A stretch of 64,000 nucleotides of DNA from Asterias rubens (Eukaryota > Echinodermata > Asteroidea > Forcipulatida > Asteriidae), in assembly GCF_902459465.1 (NCBI RefSeq), contig NC_047063.1, positions 13,577,343-13,641,342 on the forward strand, given 5' to 3'. The notes under the pieces are model-generated. The model was not told where the DNA came from. It saw only the letters and a program-made list of their open reading frames with translations, and made no database searches. Position 1 is the first letter of the stretch. Each line of letters begins with the position of its first letter. The translations under genes were made by a program, and so were the position numbers. This document shows, piece after piece, positions 22,038-32,821 of this stretch.

Positions 22038-24104
22038 TCACCTCTTTTTGATTCGAAGTATTTTCTTGAACGACTTTCTGAATGTGGAATTACACAACGG
22101 ATAGATGACGGGGTTCAGTGTTGAGTTAATGTAACCCAGCCATATGCTACCCAAGTAGAGTTTGTTGTGTATGCAATGCGCACAGAAGGCAACGATCATA
22201 AAGAACACCATGTATGTGATCCAACAGCATATAAAGCACCCGACTATCACACCTAACTGTTTAGCTGCTTTTCGCTCCTTGCTAAGCGACATTTTGCGAA
22301 TTCTACGGAGAGTTTCCGAGGCCCGCCCCGGTCTCATGCTGAACCGTGACAGAGAGAATTTGGCCCGGTGGTTCGCGTGGTTCTTCATGGCTTCCTCGTC
22401 GCTATCCGTCGTGGTCGCCGCAGTGGAAGAGTCTCCACGATTCTCTGCGCTCAGTAGGCGGGACGTCACGCCGTTCCGGCGGTCCCTTCTACTTCGGTCC
22501 GCTCTGGACAGATCACCCTGCCGCGTTCCAACGCGATACTCGGCACATAGTCTCCTCTTGGTCGGTGGTATACAACCAACCACCGGGGGTTTCTTGCGTC
22601 CAGGTATATCCTCAGTTGAGAATGATATCCTTTTGGAAGAAAGGTTGCCGTTTTGAAGACTGTCACCACCCGTACCCTCTGCCGTACTGTTCCTCCTCAA
22701 GATTGATTTCTTACTCCCGTTTTGAGCTTGATGATAAGTTCTTTTCTTCAGAGGTTGTAGTTCCTCAGGAGCAGCAAGAGGCTTTCCTTTAACCCTGTCC
22801 AGAGAGTTTATCTTACCGACAACATTGTGGTGGCTATGGCGCCCTCTCGAGTTCGATTCATTCCGATTAAATGCATCATCAGGAGACAGAAACTGCGTCT
22901 CTTTCATTTTAGGTTCTCCATGGCAACACGGGCTTCTTGTACACGAACCCTTAGGAGACCCAGAGGGTGACGTGTCCTTGTTGACCGCCCTCTTGAGGGC
23001 CTCTGGGTCCACTATACCATGCAGCCCAACCGTCAGTAACGTCAGGTTGGATATATTTTTTAACTGTGTGTTGATGCGCTTGGGCTTCTTCACCCGACGT
23101 GTCCTCTCCTCACTACAGGGACTCCCGCTGTTGTTCTCAGCGGGGTCCGGCGTCTCATTCGAAGTGTCTTTGCTCGTGCTGATCGAGTCGTCGTACTCGG
23201 GTGTCCAGTTTGCATCCACCCTGGTCAGTTCCACGTCAGTATTTCCCTTGGACTTTACACTGTGCACTGACGGCTGAGACGATCGCGTCCCACCGCAGGA
23301 TCGTCTCCCGAGCACCATCTTGGAGCGTTTCTGTATCTCATGGTATATCTTAGCATATATAAAAAACATACAGGCGAGTGGTACGTAAAAATTCCCTATA
23401 GCAGTAGCCACCTTGAGCGATTTATTCTTCCTGAACTCCGTGTCGCATTCGTTAGGAGGCAAATAACGCACCCCCTGGTTGAAGATCAGGTGCCAACATG
23501 TTATAGGTATAATCCAAACGGCTGAGCCCAACCACGCACACGATATCATAATAGAGGCCCTTTTACCGGTCCGTTTCCGCATGTATTTCAGAGGGTATCG
23601 AATCGACCAATACCTGTCTAAACTAAGCACAAGAAGGTTGAATATGGACGCTGTCGATGACACATAATCAATACACAGCCAGATCTGGCAGGGGACTAGC
23701 CCCAACACCCAGTCCTCACTCACGAAGTACACCGTGCTCAGAGGCATGACGATCATCCCGATCAGGAAGTCCGACACGGCCAATGAAACAATGAAATAAT
23801 TACTGACTGTTTGTAACCTCTTCTCCGTCCTGACGGCGTAGATCACCAAAGAGTTCCCGAAGATGGTGATCAAACTCAGCAAGGTCATGATGGTCGCGAA
23901 GGGTACCGCGACACCGATCGGTGGCCTGCCCGAAGCGGCGTCGTCATCCCCCGGTGAGCTGTCGTCCTCCGAGACCGTGCCGTTCGTACTCTCCCAGGCT
24001 GTGGTGTTCGTGAAGAGGACATAAACCGCTCCTGGCGTTGCTTCTCGGTTCCCGCTGGAGATTTCAAACAAGTTGTGCTCCGTCTGAAGTGCCCCGGAAG
24101 CCAT
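22038..24104 (-). CDS. Histamine H1 receptor-like G protein-coupled receptor
   Basis: A single 688-residue open frame with seven membrane segments, intronless like vertebrate HRH1. Landmarks: N-glycosylation sites Asn33 and Asn41; GN in TM1 (83-84); Asp112 in TM2; Cys139/Cys220 disulfide; Asp146 in TM3 (IDYVSSTASIF), the amine counter-ion; DRY at 163-165; Lys231, Thr234 and Asn238 in TM5, matching human H1 Lys191, Thr194 and Asn198; Trp628, Tyr631 and Phe635 in TM6; NPVIY at 664-668. The region KERKAAKQLG before TM6 and WLGYINSTLNPVIYPLC in TM7 strongly resemble H1. Loop 3 is about 350 residues, Ser/Thr/Arg-rich. Oddities: TM6 reads CWITY instead of CWIPY, and human Phe432 corresponds to Met632. 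It is expected at the plasma membrane with Gq coupling (family knowledge). The ATG has A at -3 and G at +4. Another amine ligand cannot be excluded. Confidence 0.93.
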   Translation of the reverse strand: MASGALQTEHNLFEISSGNREATPGAVYVLFTNTTAWESTNGTVSEDDSSPGDDDAASGRPPIGVAVPFATIMTLLSLITIFGNSLVIYAVRTEKRLQTVSNYFIVSLAVSDFLIGMIVMPLSTVYFVSEDWVLGLVPCQIWLCIDYVSSTASIFNLLVLSLDRYWSIRYPLKYMRKRTGKRASIMISCAWLGSAVWIIPITCWHLIFNQGVRYLPPNECDTEFRKNKSLKVATAIGNFYVPLACMFFIYAKIYHEIQKRSKMVLGRRSCGGTRSSQPSVHSVKSKGNTDVELTRVDANWTPEYDDSISTSKDTSNETPDPAENNSGSPCSEERTRRVKKPKRINTQLKNISNLTLLTVGLHGIVDPEALKRAVNKDTSPSGSPKGSCTRSPCCHGEPKMKETQFLSPDDAFNRNESNSRGRHSHHNVVGKINSLDRVKGKPLAAPEELQPLKKRTYHQAQNGSKKSILRRNSTAEGTGGDSLQNGNLSSKRISFSTEDIPGRKKPPVVGCIPPTKRRLCAEYRVGTRQGDLSRADRSRRDRRNGVTSRLLSAENRGDSSTAATTTDSDEEAMKNHANHRAKFSLSRFSMRPGRASETLRRIRKMSLSKERKAAKQLGVIVGCFICCWITYMVFFMIVAFCAHCIHNKLYLGSIWLGYINSTLNPVIYPLCNSTFRKSFKKILRIKKR

Positions 24105-24203
24105 GCTCCTACCCTTTCCATTGAGTCCGAATCTCTTATACTAATCACACGATGGGGTTAGCGCCGACTATTGCTTCACCAGTCTCACTTTTCGCATTGT
24201 TCT
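24105..24203 (-). promoter_or_regulatory. 5' leader of the receptor with possible UTR splice acceptor and upstream ATGs
   Basis: On the minus strand tttttgttttatag ends at 24202 and would make a good splice acceptor, so the leader may be spliced. The leader contains an ATG with a short frame ending TAG, and another ATG at about 24118 overlapping the main start in a different frame in weaker context, which could modulate translation (inference). Confidence 0.35.
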
Positions 24204-24455
24204 ATAAAACAAAAATGAATAAATAAAGACAATCAGATATAGGTCACTTTTTGCAAAAAACAGTATGGAAATTACTAACTGTAGGGCCTGTCTTGCTGAG
24301 TAGAAATAAGTTACCAGCCATGGGTATTGAGTAACGTACACAGACATGACTGGTATACCTGCTTATTTTTGCTTAGCAAATCACAATGTCAATCAATATT
24401 TCCGGCTGCATCTGATGTTTGTTCGTCGAGTCTTGTGCGGTAAGACCTTCAGTCA

Positions 24456-24512
24456 ACCTGTGTTCGGGTACCTACCCGCTGGCCGGGTACCTACCCGCTA
24501 GCCGGGTATCAG
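24456..24512. repeat. Short GC-rich tandem repeat (gggtacctacccgctggcc)
   Basis: The unit gggtacctacccgctggcc occurs about 2.5 times and is nearly self-complementary around ggtacc. Confidence 0.7.
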
Positions 24513-24699
24513 TGACCGGCATAATGACCTGATTAACTATCACGTGCAAGGACGAGATTCAATAATAATACTAATATATAGTGCCTTCTTAAAGCGCTCA
24601 TAATTATCTGCCACTCAGTGACGCTCCTGGGGCTTTAACATTCAGTATCTCATGCAAGGTATGTAGGACTACGTATGAATGACACCTAATCCTTTGCAT

Positions 24700-24980
24700 A
24701 GCACTATTTATGGTTTACAAGGTGCTGTGCGCAGTATGCTGCCAGTCAAACCAAGAACACCGGGGCGAACCTATTCTCTGTTCGACAAGTGCACTGTGTT
24801 ATTGTACGTGCTTTACATAACACACGGGACCAACGGTTTTACGACACATCCGAAGGACGAAGCTTCATGGTTAAGTGTCTTGCTTAAAGCCACGTGTGAC
24901 GACTGGGACTCGAACCCACTTTCTGCTATGATCAGAAACACCCATGTCAATCCGGTGTTTTAAACGCTAGGCCATGACAC
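24700..24980 (-). mobile_element. tRNA-derived SINE, class A, reverse orientation
   Basis: Its tRNA-like head (reverse complement of about 24895-24980) starts GTGTCATGGCCTAGCG and contains gggttcgagtcccag. Behind it come cttaaccatgaagc, ggtcccgtgtgttatg and caccggtgttcttgg-type blocks, as in the SINE at 36590. Confidence 0.7.
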
Positions 24981-25089
24981 TGATATTCCGCGTGGATGAT
25001 CAGATATGCTGGAAACGAAGACACTGTTATTATTCGGGAGTTCTGCGAACGGAACTCCCTTTCCGAGCACAGGAAGCGCAAAGGATGGC

Positions 25090-25443
25090 ACCGATATTGG
25101 ACATTGGACATTCACATTGGTCTATACAGTGAATGTCTACTTTGCTATCCTGATATTGGACAGTGGACATTCACATGGGTCTGTATAGTGAATGACTTCA
25201 TTGCTATCCTGATATTGGATATTGGACATTCACATGGGTCTGAACACTGAATGTCTACTTTGCTATCCTGATATTGGACAGTGGACCATCACATGGGTCT
25301 GTATAGTGAATGACTTCATTGCTATCCTGATATTGGATATTGGACATTCACATGGGTCTGTACAGTGAATGTCTGCTTTGCTATTCTGATATTGGACAGT
25401 GGACATTCACATGGGTCTGTACAGTGAATGTCTGGTTCGCGGT
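25090..25443 (+). repeat. 59-bp minisatellite, six units in a two-unit higher-order pattern
   Basis: The unit runs tgatattggacagtggacat, tcacatgggtctgtatagtg, aatgacttcattgctatcc. Odd units have attgga and ctactttgc; even units have cagtgga and gacttcattgc, so the real repeat is about 118 bp. Reverse-complement relatives lie at 51.57-52.1 and 54.2-54.69 kb. Confidence 0.9.
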
Positions 25444-26383
25444 GTTTCGATACTTACTGTTCAAAATGTCCGTAAATATACAGACTCCGTAACTGAATTC
25501 CGTAGTTTCGCCCTACTTTTACGGACTTTCCGTAAATGCAAATATCGATTATGCTAATTAGCGTAAACACTTTCAACCATATTATTTCCCAAACACCTAC
25601 ACATTCCACTGAATGAAACAACTGTTCCAACATGCACATGTATGTACAAACACTTCTCAAACGACATTTTTGTTTTTGTTCAAATAGCATCGAGACCTTT
25701 ATCACGGTGTGGCCATCTTGATTTTACTCCACTCCAACTCATTGTAACCAAACTGAGGCTGGACGATATAATAGTCTGGTGCCATGTTTGCACAATAAAT
25801 GTTAGCATTCACTAACTGTTAAGGAAACAGGACAACGATGGTGTCAGCGTGATAAAGGTATATAAATCCAGTTAAGCAAACCGCCCACCACCGCGTTCAC
25901 TAAAAGCGGAGCTGAACTGTGAACTTATTCAAGTGGAAATAAAATACAGATAGTGGTTTATAGGAATTAGCTGTGCATGTCGTCTCACTAAACAAGCTTG
26001 TTTGCAGTGATGCATCATTAAACATTGACTGGCAATGACCATGAGGATTCGTGTACAACTCAATAATCAAACTCTGAGCATGATATCCACATTGTTATTG
26101 GTATAACCATGGTATAACCTTTTAAAAAACCTTACACACAAAGCCAGCGCGATTGCAATCGAGGCTTTATCGTATGACGGAAGTAACGTCACTGTATATG
26201 GCCTAGTGTCCTGAGTTTGTTTCCAAACAGAACATACTATTTCCAAGCAGTTGCAGGGCACCCGTTGCCTTGAATTAAACTCAATGGAAATTTGGATGCT
26301 CGATGCCAGATGTTCCTACTTGTGATGTTGGTTACCAGCTCGACTTACAACTACAAGGTCATAGATGCACTTTGCATATGGGT
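25444..26383. other. Intergenic DNA, nothing recognised
   Basis: Short chance frames only. Tacgga/tccgta blocks near 25465-25535 are faintly repetitive. Confidence 0.35.
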
Positions 26384-26774
26384 TTAAAGGAACACGTTGC
26401 CTTGGATCGGACGAGTTGGTCTATAAAAATGCGTTTGTAACCGTTTGTTATAAAATGCATATGTTTAGAAAGATGTTTTAAAAGTAGAATACAATGAGCC
26501 ACACAAGTTTGCCTCGAACTTGCGTGGTTTTCCTTTTACTTTGTGAAATCACACGGTCGGCCATTTATGGGAGTCAAAAACTTGACTCCCATAAATGGCC
26601 GACCGTGATAGTCGACGAGGTAAAAGGAAAACCACGCAATTTCGAGGCATGTTTGTGTAGATCATTGTATTCTACTTTTACAACATCTTTCTAACCATAT
26701 GCATTTTATAACAAACGGTTACAAACGCTTTTCAAAGACCAACTTGACCGATCAAAGGCAACGTGTTCCTTTAA
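26384..26774. mobile_element. Family B full-length palindromic MITE, younger copy
   Basis: The 391-bp copy begins TTAAAGGAACACGTTGCCT and ends aggcaacgtgttcctttaa. The arms match almost throughout and meet at catttatgggagtc/gactcccataaatg (26559-26598). The whole element could fold into one hairpin of nearly 195 bp. Confidence 0.93.
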
Positions 26775-28737
26775 TAAAGATTGCTGATTTTTGAAGCTCC
26801 TGATGAACTGGGTTTAATGATCAAGAGTAATCCTCAAAGTAAACTGCGCCAATAAAGTATCTAAACACTTACAACTGGTCAGATTTATCGGAACCTGAAA
26901 TAGTATGAAAAATAAACTAATGAACTCGATTCACAGTTACCTTCTGCGCATTTTGATACCACTTCTGTTGCGCTACGATGTTGTTTGGCGGATTTATTGG
27001 CACTTGAGTGTCTTATGGCGAATTTCAAAAGCTGCAAAAAGCTCAGTGGCGAAAACAACATTCTTCATTCCTCTAAGTAACACGTTCATTCTGTTTAATC
27101 TTTGATTTCCTTTTTTCAATTTCCACGCATTTTTCATTTAATGATTTTATGACCATGTGTAACTTGTCATTATCGACAGTTCTGAGCAGACGAGCTGTAT
27201 CGCAATTTAGCCCTGTCATTCGTGTGTTACGTACACGTAAACCCTAACAAAAATCTGTAATGTCACTGTGTTCGTCATAATATAATAATATTCTTTGTTT
27301 TAATTTTTAGTTAAACTGCAAGACCCCTTTCTGGAACTTTGAGCAGACTAGGCATTGACGAAACACCCTTGGTAGAGTCAAAATGGCGGAACCACAGAGT
27401 TCGAAAAGGGTGATATAAAATATAGTGGGAAGGGGGCTGTTGAATGACATTTTGGTCACAATAAGCCAATGTTAGCAAAACAAACAAATTAGACCATGTC
27501 CAATGATAACTCAATTTTCGAAAGGTGGGTGTGAGAATGTATGATATTTTGTGGTGGTGTTAAAACACCACCACAAACAGTCACCAATGATAAATTCCCA
27601 TCGAACACTTTATTGGCAGTCTCAGTACACATTGCCCGACGACAATCCAAAGCCAAATCTGCCAAGTCATACGAAGTAACTTCTCTGATCGACCATGTTT
27701 GACTACCTTCTTCCTATAATCGATTCCAAGTCTGCAGCAGTATATAAGTTTGTAAAAAATAGTTGGAAGCTAAAGACATTACCTCGTTGACGACTTGTGT
27801 TGACACTTACGCGATGCCTCAAATCGTAGACTTACAGTTGAGCAAGCGAACTCGTCATCGAAAAACCCCTGACGTTACACATCCAATAAAATGCGACGAG
27901 ACAAGAACTCGTCCGTACAGATACCATTGATTTTCCGTGCAATAAAGTCGTCTTATAGGGGGGGCCTCCTGCAATATTTCCCCTACCCCCACACACATGC
28001 TCTCAGATGAACATTGGGTTTTGGTGTTGACACGGTGAGGTCAGATAGACTGTGGAAACTAATTGCGAGCGGATACGCAATACAACACATTCGTCACCTC
28101 TGGCGCGTTCGTGCAAGTGAATCCCACATCGGTTGCTGATATCCGTTTTTCAAGGCTACATTTTAACTATGCGTTTACCTCGCGGTGGATGAAAAAATGA
28201 ACGTGTGTCACAACACGAGGCGATATGAATATCGCGGCTAATTTGGGTGACACGGAGAGGGAGGGGGGGGGGGGTCTTAGCACACATCCAACCGCCTGGC
28301 CACGGGGCTGAATTCCAGGCATGGTGTTGGTTCGAAATGTCGCTCTTCATATGTCAGGTCATATGTATCGGTAGAGGCGTTTCAGCTTGCTCCGTCGTCA
28401 TCTTCGTGTTAAATTGATCCCGACTTGGGAATATTTTATGAGTTTTTTTTCGGTTTGCGTTTAACACCTATAGTAAGATTACCCGCTTGTGCTAAGTAGA
28501 ATTTAATTCTGATAATAACTCAAAGCTTAGTTCTGTGAAACACGTGTAATGTTATTCTTCGTTTACCTTTTAAAGAAAGTTTGGGAACTGGAACTTCTAT
28601 AGTTTTGCTCCTTGGAGTAGGATCAGGAACAACACTTCTATGGTTTCGCTTTGTGGAACGGAGGGAGGAGGCGGCTCAGAGGGGGGCCCGGGGCGAGGCG
28701 GATTAGCCGCACATTCCTCTGGATGGGATCAGTTTGT
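26775..28737. other. Intergenic DNA, no gene recognised
   Basis: Contains a G run at 28261-28275 and short inverted repeats (gtggtggtgttttaacaccaccac at 27550-27573, written here as ggtggtgtt/aacaccacc). No domain-bearing frame. Confidence 0.35.
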
Positions 28738-29024
28738 CTGGTCCATTAATTGTCAAAGACCAGTCTTCTCATCGTGTATCTTAACATACGGATATAATAA
28801 CAATCCTGTGGAAATTTGAACTCAATTGGTCGTCAAAGTTGCGAGACAATAAAAGAACTTCAAAAACAACACCCTTGTGAGAAATAATATGTCAAAAACA
28901 ACTTTACTTTAGAGGGAGCCGCTTTACACAATGTTTCATACCATCATAAGCTCTACATTGCTCGTTACCAAGTAAGTTTTGTAGGCGAACAATTATTTTG
29001 AGTTACAACCAATAGTGTACCTTC
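28738..29024 (-). mobile_element. Family A MITE, reverse orientation, left end eroded
   Basis: Reads gtcaaagaccagtcttctca ... gagggagccg ... ctcgttaccaagtaagtttt ... attattttgag ... ccaatagtgt. It abuts the forward copy at 29025. Confidence 0.85.
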
Positions 29025-29406
29025 AAAGACAGTGGACACTATTGGCAATCACTCAAAATAATTATTAGCATAAAACCTTTCTTGGCAACGAGTAATGGGG
29101 AGAGGTTGATAGTACAAAACATTGTGAGAAATGGCTCCCTCTGAAGTAATGTAGTTTTTCGAGAAATAATTAATTTGAATTTGATTTCGAGACCTCACAT
29201 TTAGAATTTGAGGTGTCGAAATCAAGCATCTGAAAGCACACAACTTCGTGTGACAATGGTATTTTTTTCTTTCATTATTATCTCGCAACTTAGGCGACCA
29301 ATTGAGCTCAAATTTGCATAAGGTTTATACTCTCATGCATATGTAGAGATACACCAAGTGTGAGAGGCTAGTCTTGACAATAACCATTAGTGTCCAGTAC
29401 CTTTAA
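29025..29406 (+). mobile_element. Family A MITE, forward, full length
   Basis: Reads agacagtggacactattggc through gtgtccagtacctttaa, with the internal hairpin gatttcgagacctc...gaggtgtcgaaatc. It is head to head with the preceding copy. Confidence 0.9.
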
Positions 29407-31204
29407 GGCCAGCGTGCTCCATTTCTCATCAGGGTAAGTCCCCCGTCCCAGGTTAATACCCAATTGCAGTGGGGTAGAAGCAGGGACAGTCCTTTCAGAA
29501 CTTAACATAATATTGACAGTTTCTAATAAAGTTCCACAATCTCAAAGTGGATGTGAAGACGTCGTGTTAACCACACACCCTAAAGGATGGATACTCCACC
29601 ATGTACAAGCTTAATTCGTGTGTAACCACTGACTATTAATAAAGCCTCTTCTTCATTCGTTGGTGCATTATAAATCCATTTAGCCACTCGCCTTTGTAAC
29701 AAACCTTGAGTGGAAATAATCATGAAAATACCCGTAAAATCATCATATACAAATGTTCTATAACAACGACAGTTAAAAACTCATCCCCTCGGACTAAGAC
29801 TGACCTTCCATAAGAACGAAGCGGCGATGATAATCATACACAAAATATGATATTGCTATTTTGCGATAAATATGGATGAGCCGAGGCAAAGACCGGGTAC
29901 GGGTTCCGGATTAAGGCAGTTGCGGCCTTAGCACATCGCGGGGTGCACTGACGAGAATCAACCCGTCCAGGTTCTACTCAATCATCGAGGCCTAAATTCG
30001 TCCTCGGGAGAAAATTAAATCGTTGCAAAGTAGTGGAACAAAATTGTAATTGTTCGATTCACATTCATTCTGTAATCAGTCTTGCTTGATAAATATTCCG
30101 CTATCAAATTTGTAATGTTTCCACAATACTGCGTGTACAGCAAGACTTAGGCTCGAAGTGAACGACCTGTGATGCATGCATTAGAGTTTCATAATGGTCT
30201 CAATAATGAATACTGAACCTTACCTCCGATTTAGAATCACCACCTTATGTTTCTTTCTATTTAAATGCAACCTTATGTGCTGAAGTGAGATTTGCTGTAA
30301 AACCGTCTGCACAAAATGTGTTTAGTGGTGTTTTTTTGTGGAGAGTCGTTTGTTTGACTACTCGACGTTTCGATCAGTATGCACTAAACGTCTTCATGAG
30401 AATAGAAGACTGATCGAAACGTGAAGGTGTAAAACCACCGATTCTTCTCAGATTCACTTACAAAAAAAAAAAATTATGCACGCTGTGTCACCGCAAATTT
30501 CACCTGATTATACGCCCATCGTGCACAGTTTCAAAGATTACTATTACTTAAAATACACAGGTTACAAGCCAAAATTACATTACTTTTACATTGTTGTGAC
30601 TGCTGCCCCACTCAATTTTTGCTAAGCAAAGATACTCATTCTTCAGCTCAGCTTGGGCCCACTCCGTAATAAATACATTATATTCTATACTTTTGATAAC
30701 TGCTACAAGTTTCGTCGACCAACCGCTTAGCGTAATCTCACCCAACATGTACACTGTACTGAAAAACCCCAGCAATATAGCTCTTGGTCAACGAACAGTA
30801 AATCGATATTACGTTCACCAAACCGAAAGTGCTCTAATCGAATTTTCAAGAGGAAAAAAGTAGACGAAAATATACAAGAAGATGCTCAGGAAACTCTTAA
30901 AGGAAGATTACATTTCTCAACAAAGAGTGTTTTCTCTGCATGGCCATCATCGAAATTGCACAGTCCGGTGTCAAGGGTCATTAAGTAGGACACTGGCCGT
31001 TAGGGTGCATGGCTTCGAGTTCATTAGGCTAGAGTAGTACTGATGGGAAGTCATTGACCTTTTCAGTAAGACGTCCATGGCTAATAAAATGTAAATTAAG
31101 TCCCGTTATCAGTTAATCATAAGAATTGATTAAAGGCCACTAAATATACAATGATTATTAACACATAAAATGTGACCTACTTCTGGGCTTCGAACTGCCT
31201 CTAG
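29407..31204. other. Intergenic DNA with one Penelope-like end fragment, no gene recognised
   Basis: Apart from 30335-30450 (listed separately) I see no named feature. Confidence 0.35.
30335..30450 (-). mobile_element. Possible Penelope-like element end (gacgtttcga inverted block)
   Basis: Two inverted blocks, gacgtttcgatcagt and actgatcgaaacgt, bracket cttcatgag. On the minus strand a CTCATGA...CGAAAC arrangement resembles a decayed hammerhead core (canonical CTGANGA...GAAA). The layout with flanking ggtttt and ctgag blocks also appears at 63640-63690. Confidence 0.35.
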
Positions 31205-31400
31205 CTACCGCGGGGTAACCTCTGTAGTCTAGTTGGTAAGACACTGCTCTAGAATTGCAAGTGTCGTGGGTTCGAATCCCACCCGAGTAACATGCCTGTG
31301 AAATTGTTTTCACAGGACTCGGGAAAGTACTGAGTATACAGTGCTAACACATATCGGTGTATGGGTAAAAAAAAACATCCCCGATGCAAATTTAACATCT
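31205..31400 (+). mobile_element. tRNA-derived SINE, class C
   Basis: The head has an A-box-like tgtagtctagttggtaaga and a B box gtgggttcgaatcccac, but the acceptor strands (aacctc and gagtaac) do not pair, so it is not a working tRNA gene. The tail contains an internal hairpin gtgaaatt/ttttcac and ends in an A-rich run. Confidence 0.7.
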
Positions 31401-32344
31401 CTTCTTGCAAAAGCTCGTACTATGTATTCGTAGTTTCTTATTAGGCTAGCTTAGTATCGTGAAACACGTACTATTACAATTTGTATTTCAACATAATAAT
31501 TTGCAATGAAATTTTGTATTTTGGGGTTGTTTAGAACGCCTGTGGCGAGCCTAACAATAAAACAAATTAATAAAATAAAATAAAATAAATCTTTAAGTAA
31601 AGGATGAATTCGCAAATGAATTCACAACCTTTTGTTCTGAGTCTTTTGTGGCCGTTCCGAACGCCTGCATAGAGCCTAACATTTTTCCTTTCTTTTTAAT
31701 TACAATAAATGATAAATTCGCAAATTAATTCACATTCCTTTGTGCTTCATATTTCACGGCTTACGCAAGACGAAATAAAATTCCGATTGAGGTTTATCTA
31801 CCAGACACAAACTTATATCGATACGGCGTCAACAACGTCAGTTAATTATTTAGTTTGCGTTCAGCGAAAAACAACTGTTTCACAAAGATTTCTTAAATCA
31901 AATCCAACTCGAGGACGCTCGAAATGGAACAAAGGTTACCCATAAAAAATAGACAAAGTGAGACAAACGCAGCGTATAAAAGACCTTTCTTAATTGGTGA
32001 AATTCACCTGCACATGAATCAGATATCAGAATGTAGACTACACACATTATTTTGTTTTGATGGAAGTCTCGGAAATTGTGTCTTATTGTTTGAGTTACAC
32101 TTTCGCCATCCGCTTTTTCGGCTCTTTGGGGGGAACGTATACGTTTGGTAATCACTCTTAACATTAATGGTGATAACAACTATTGTTCAGAAGCCTGAAC
32201 CAGCTTTCGATACTAAAATGCCTATTGAGAAACATGTCATTTCCAGGTAATGAGGTTACGTTAAACATGTATCCGTTTAATGTATGTATTTCCTAGGAAG
32301 CGTTGCAAGAGCATATTGAAATAAAAAACACCTTTGTCTACAAT
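31401..32344. other. Intergenic DNA with a short direct repeat
   Basis: The block gaacgcctg..gagcctaac occurs twice (about 31533 and 31658), with an (AATAA)n stretch at 31570-31592. No gene recognised. Confidence 0.4.
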
Positions 32345-32537
32345 AGGCTTCAAGCCCGGAGTTTGATAGACGAGTGAAAAATAATATCTTTCTCAAAAAC
32401 TACGTCACTTCAGAGTGAGCGGTTTCTCGCAATGTTTTTATACTATCGGCAGCTCCCTATTGCTCGTTACCAAGTAAGATTATATTATGCTAATAATTAT
32501 TTTGAGTAATTACCAAAACGTGCCCAGTGCCTTTGAC
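32345..32537 (-). mobile_element. Family A MITE, 3' half only, reverse orientation
   Basis: Contains ctttctcaaaaactacgtca, gcagctccctattgctcgtt and attattttgagtaattacc, and ends gcccagtgcctttg. Confidence 0.8.
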
Positions 32538-32821
32538 GCTTTAAGGCATAATGAAGCATACCGAAGATGCCACGTCGTGTCCATCAGCAGCTCCTCAGGT
32601 CTTGAACAATCTTAACTAACTACCCAATTACCCCCGTCCTAACTTCACCCATCCCATGTGGCTTCAAAACACACCCTGCTGCTTGTATAAGGCCTTCGGT
32701 ATAATAAGCGCTGTGTTGCAAAACACACACAAATTAATGAATGTTTGTAGTAAAAGAATGGGACCAAGGAATTCCAATTTGTCTATAGCGCTGGCAGGAA
32801 TTTGGGATGTGTTAATGATTA

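Noticed and set aside
22162-23277. Plus-strand frames of 148-164 residues opposite the receptor
   Set aside because: Antisense shadows of the GC-rich receptor coding region; no domain.
26494-26694. 66-residue frame
   Set aside because: Lies across the centre of the palindromic family B MITE.
31205-31285. Apparent single tRNA gene
   Set aside because: Good A and B boxes but acceptor strands do not pair and a SINE body follows; called a tRNA-derived SINE.
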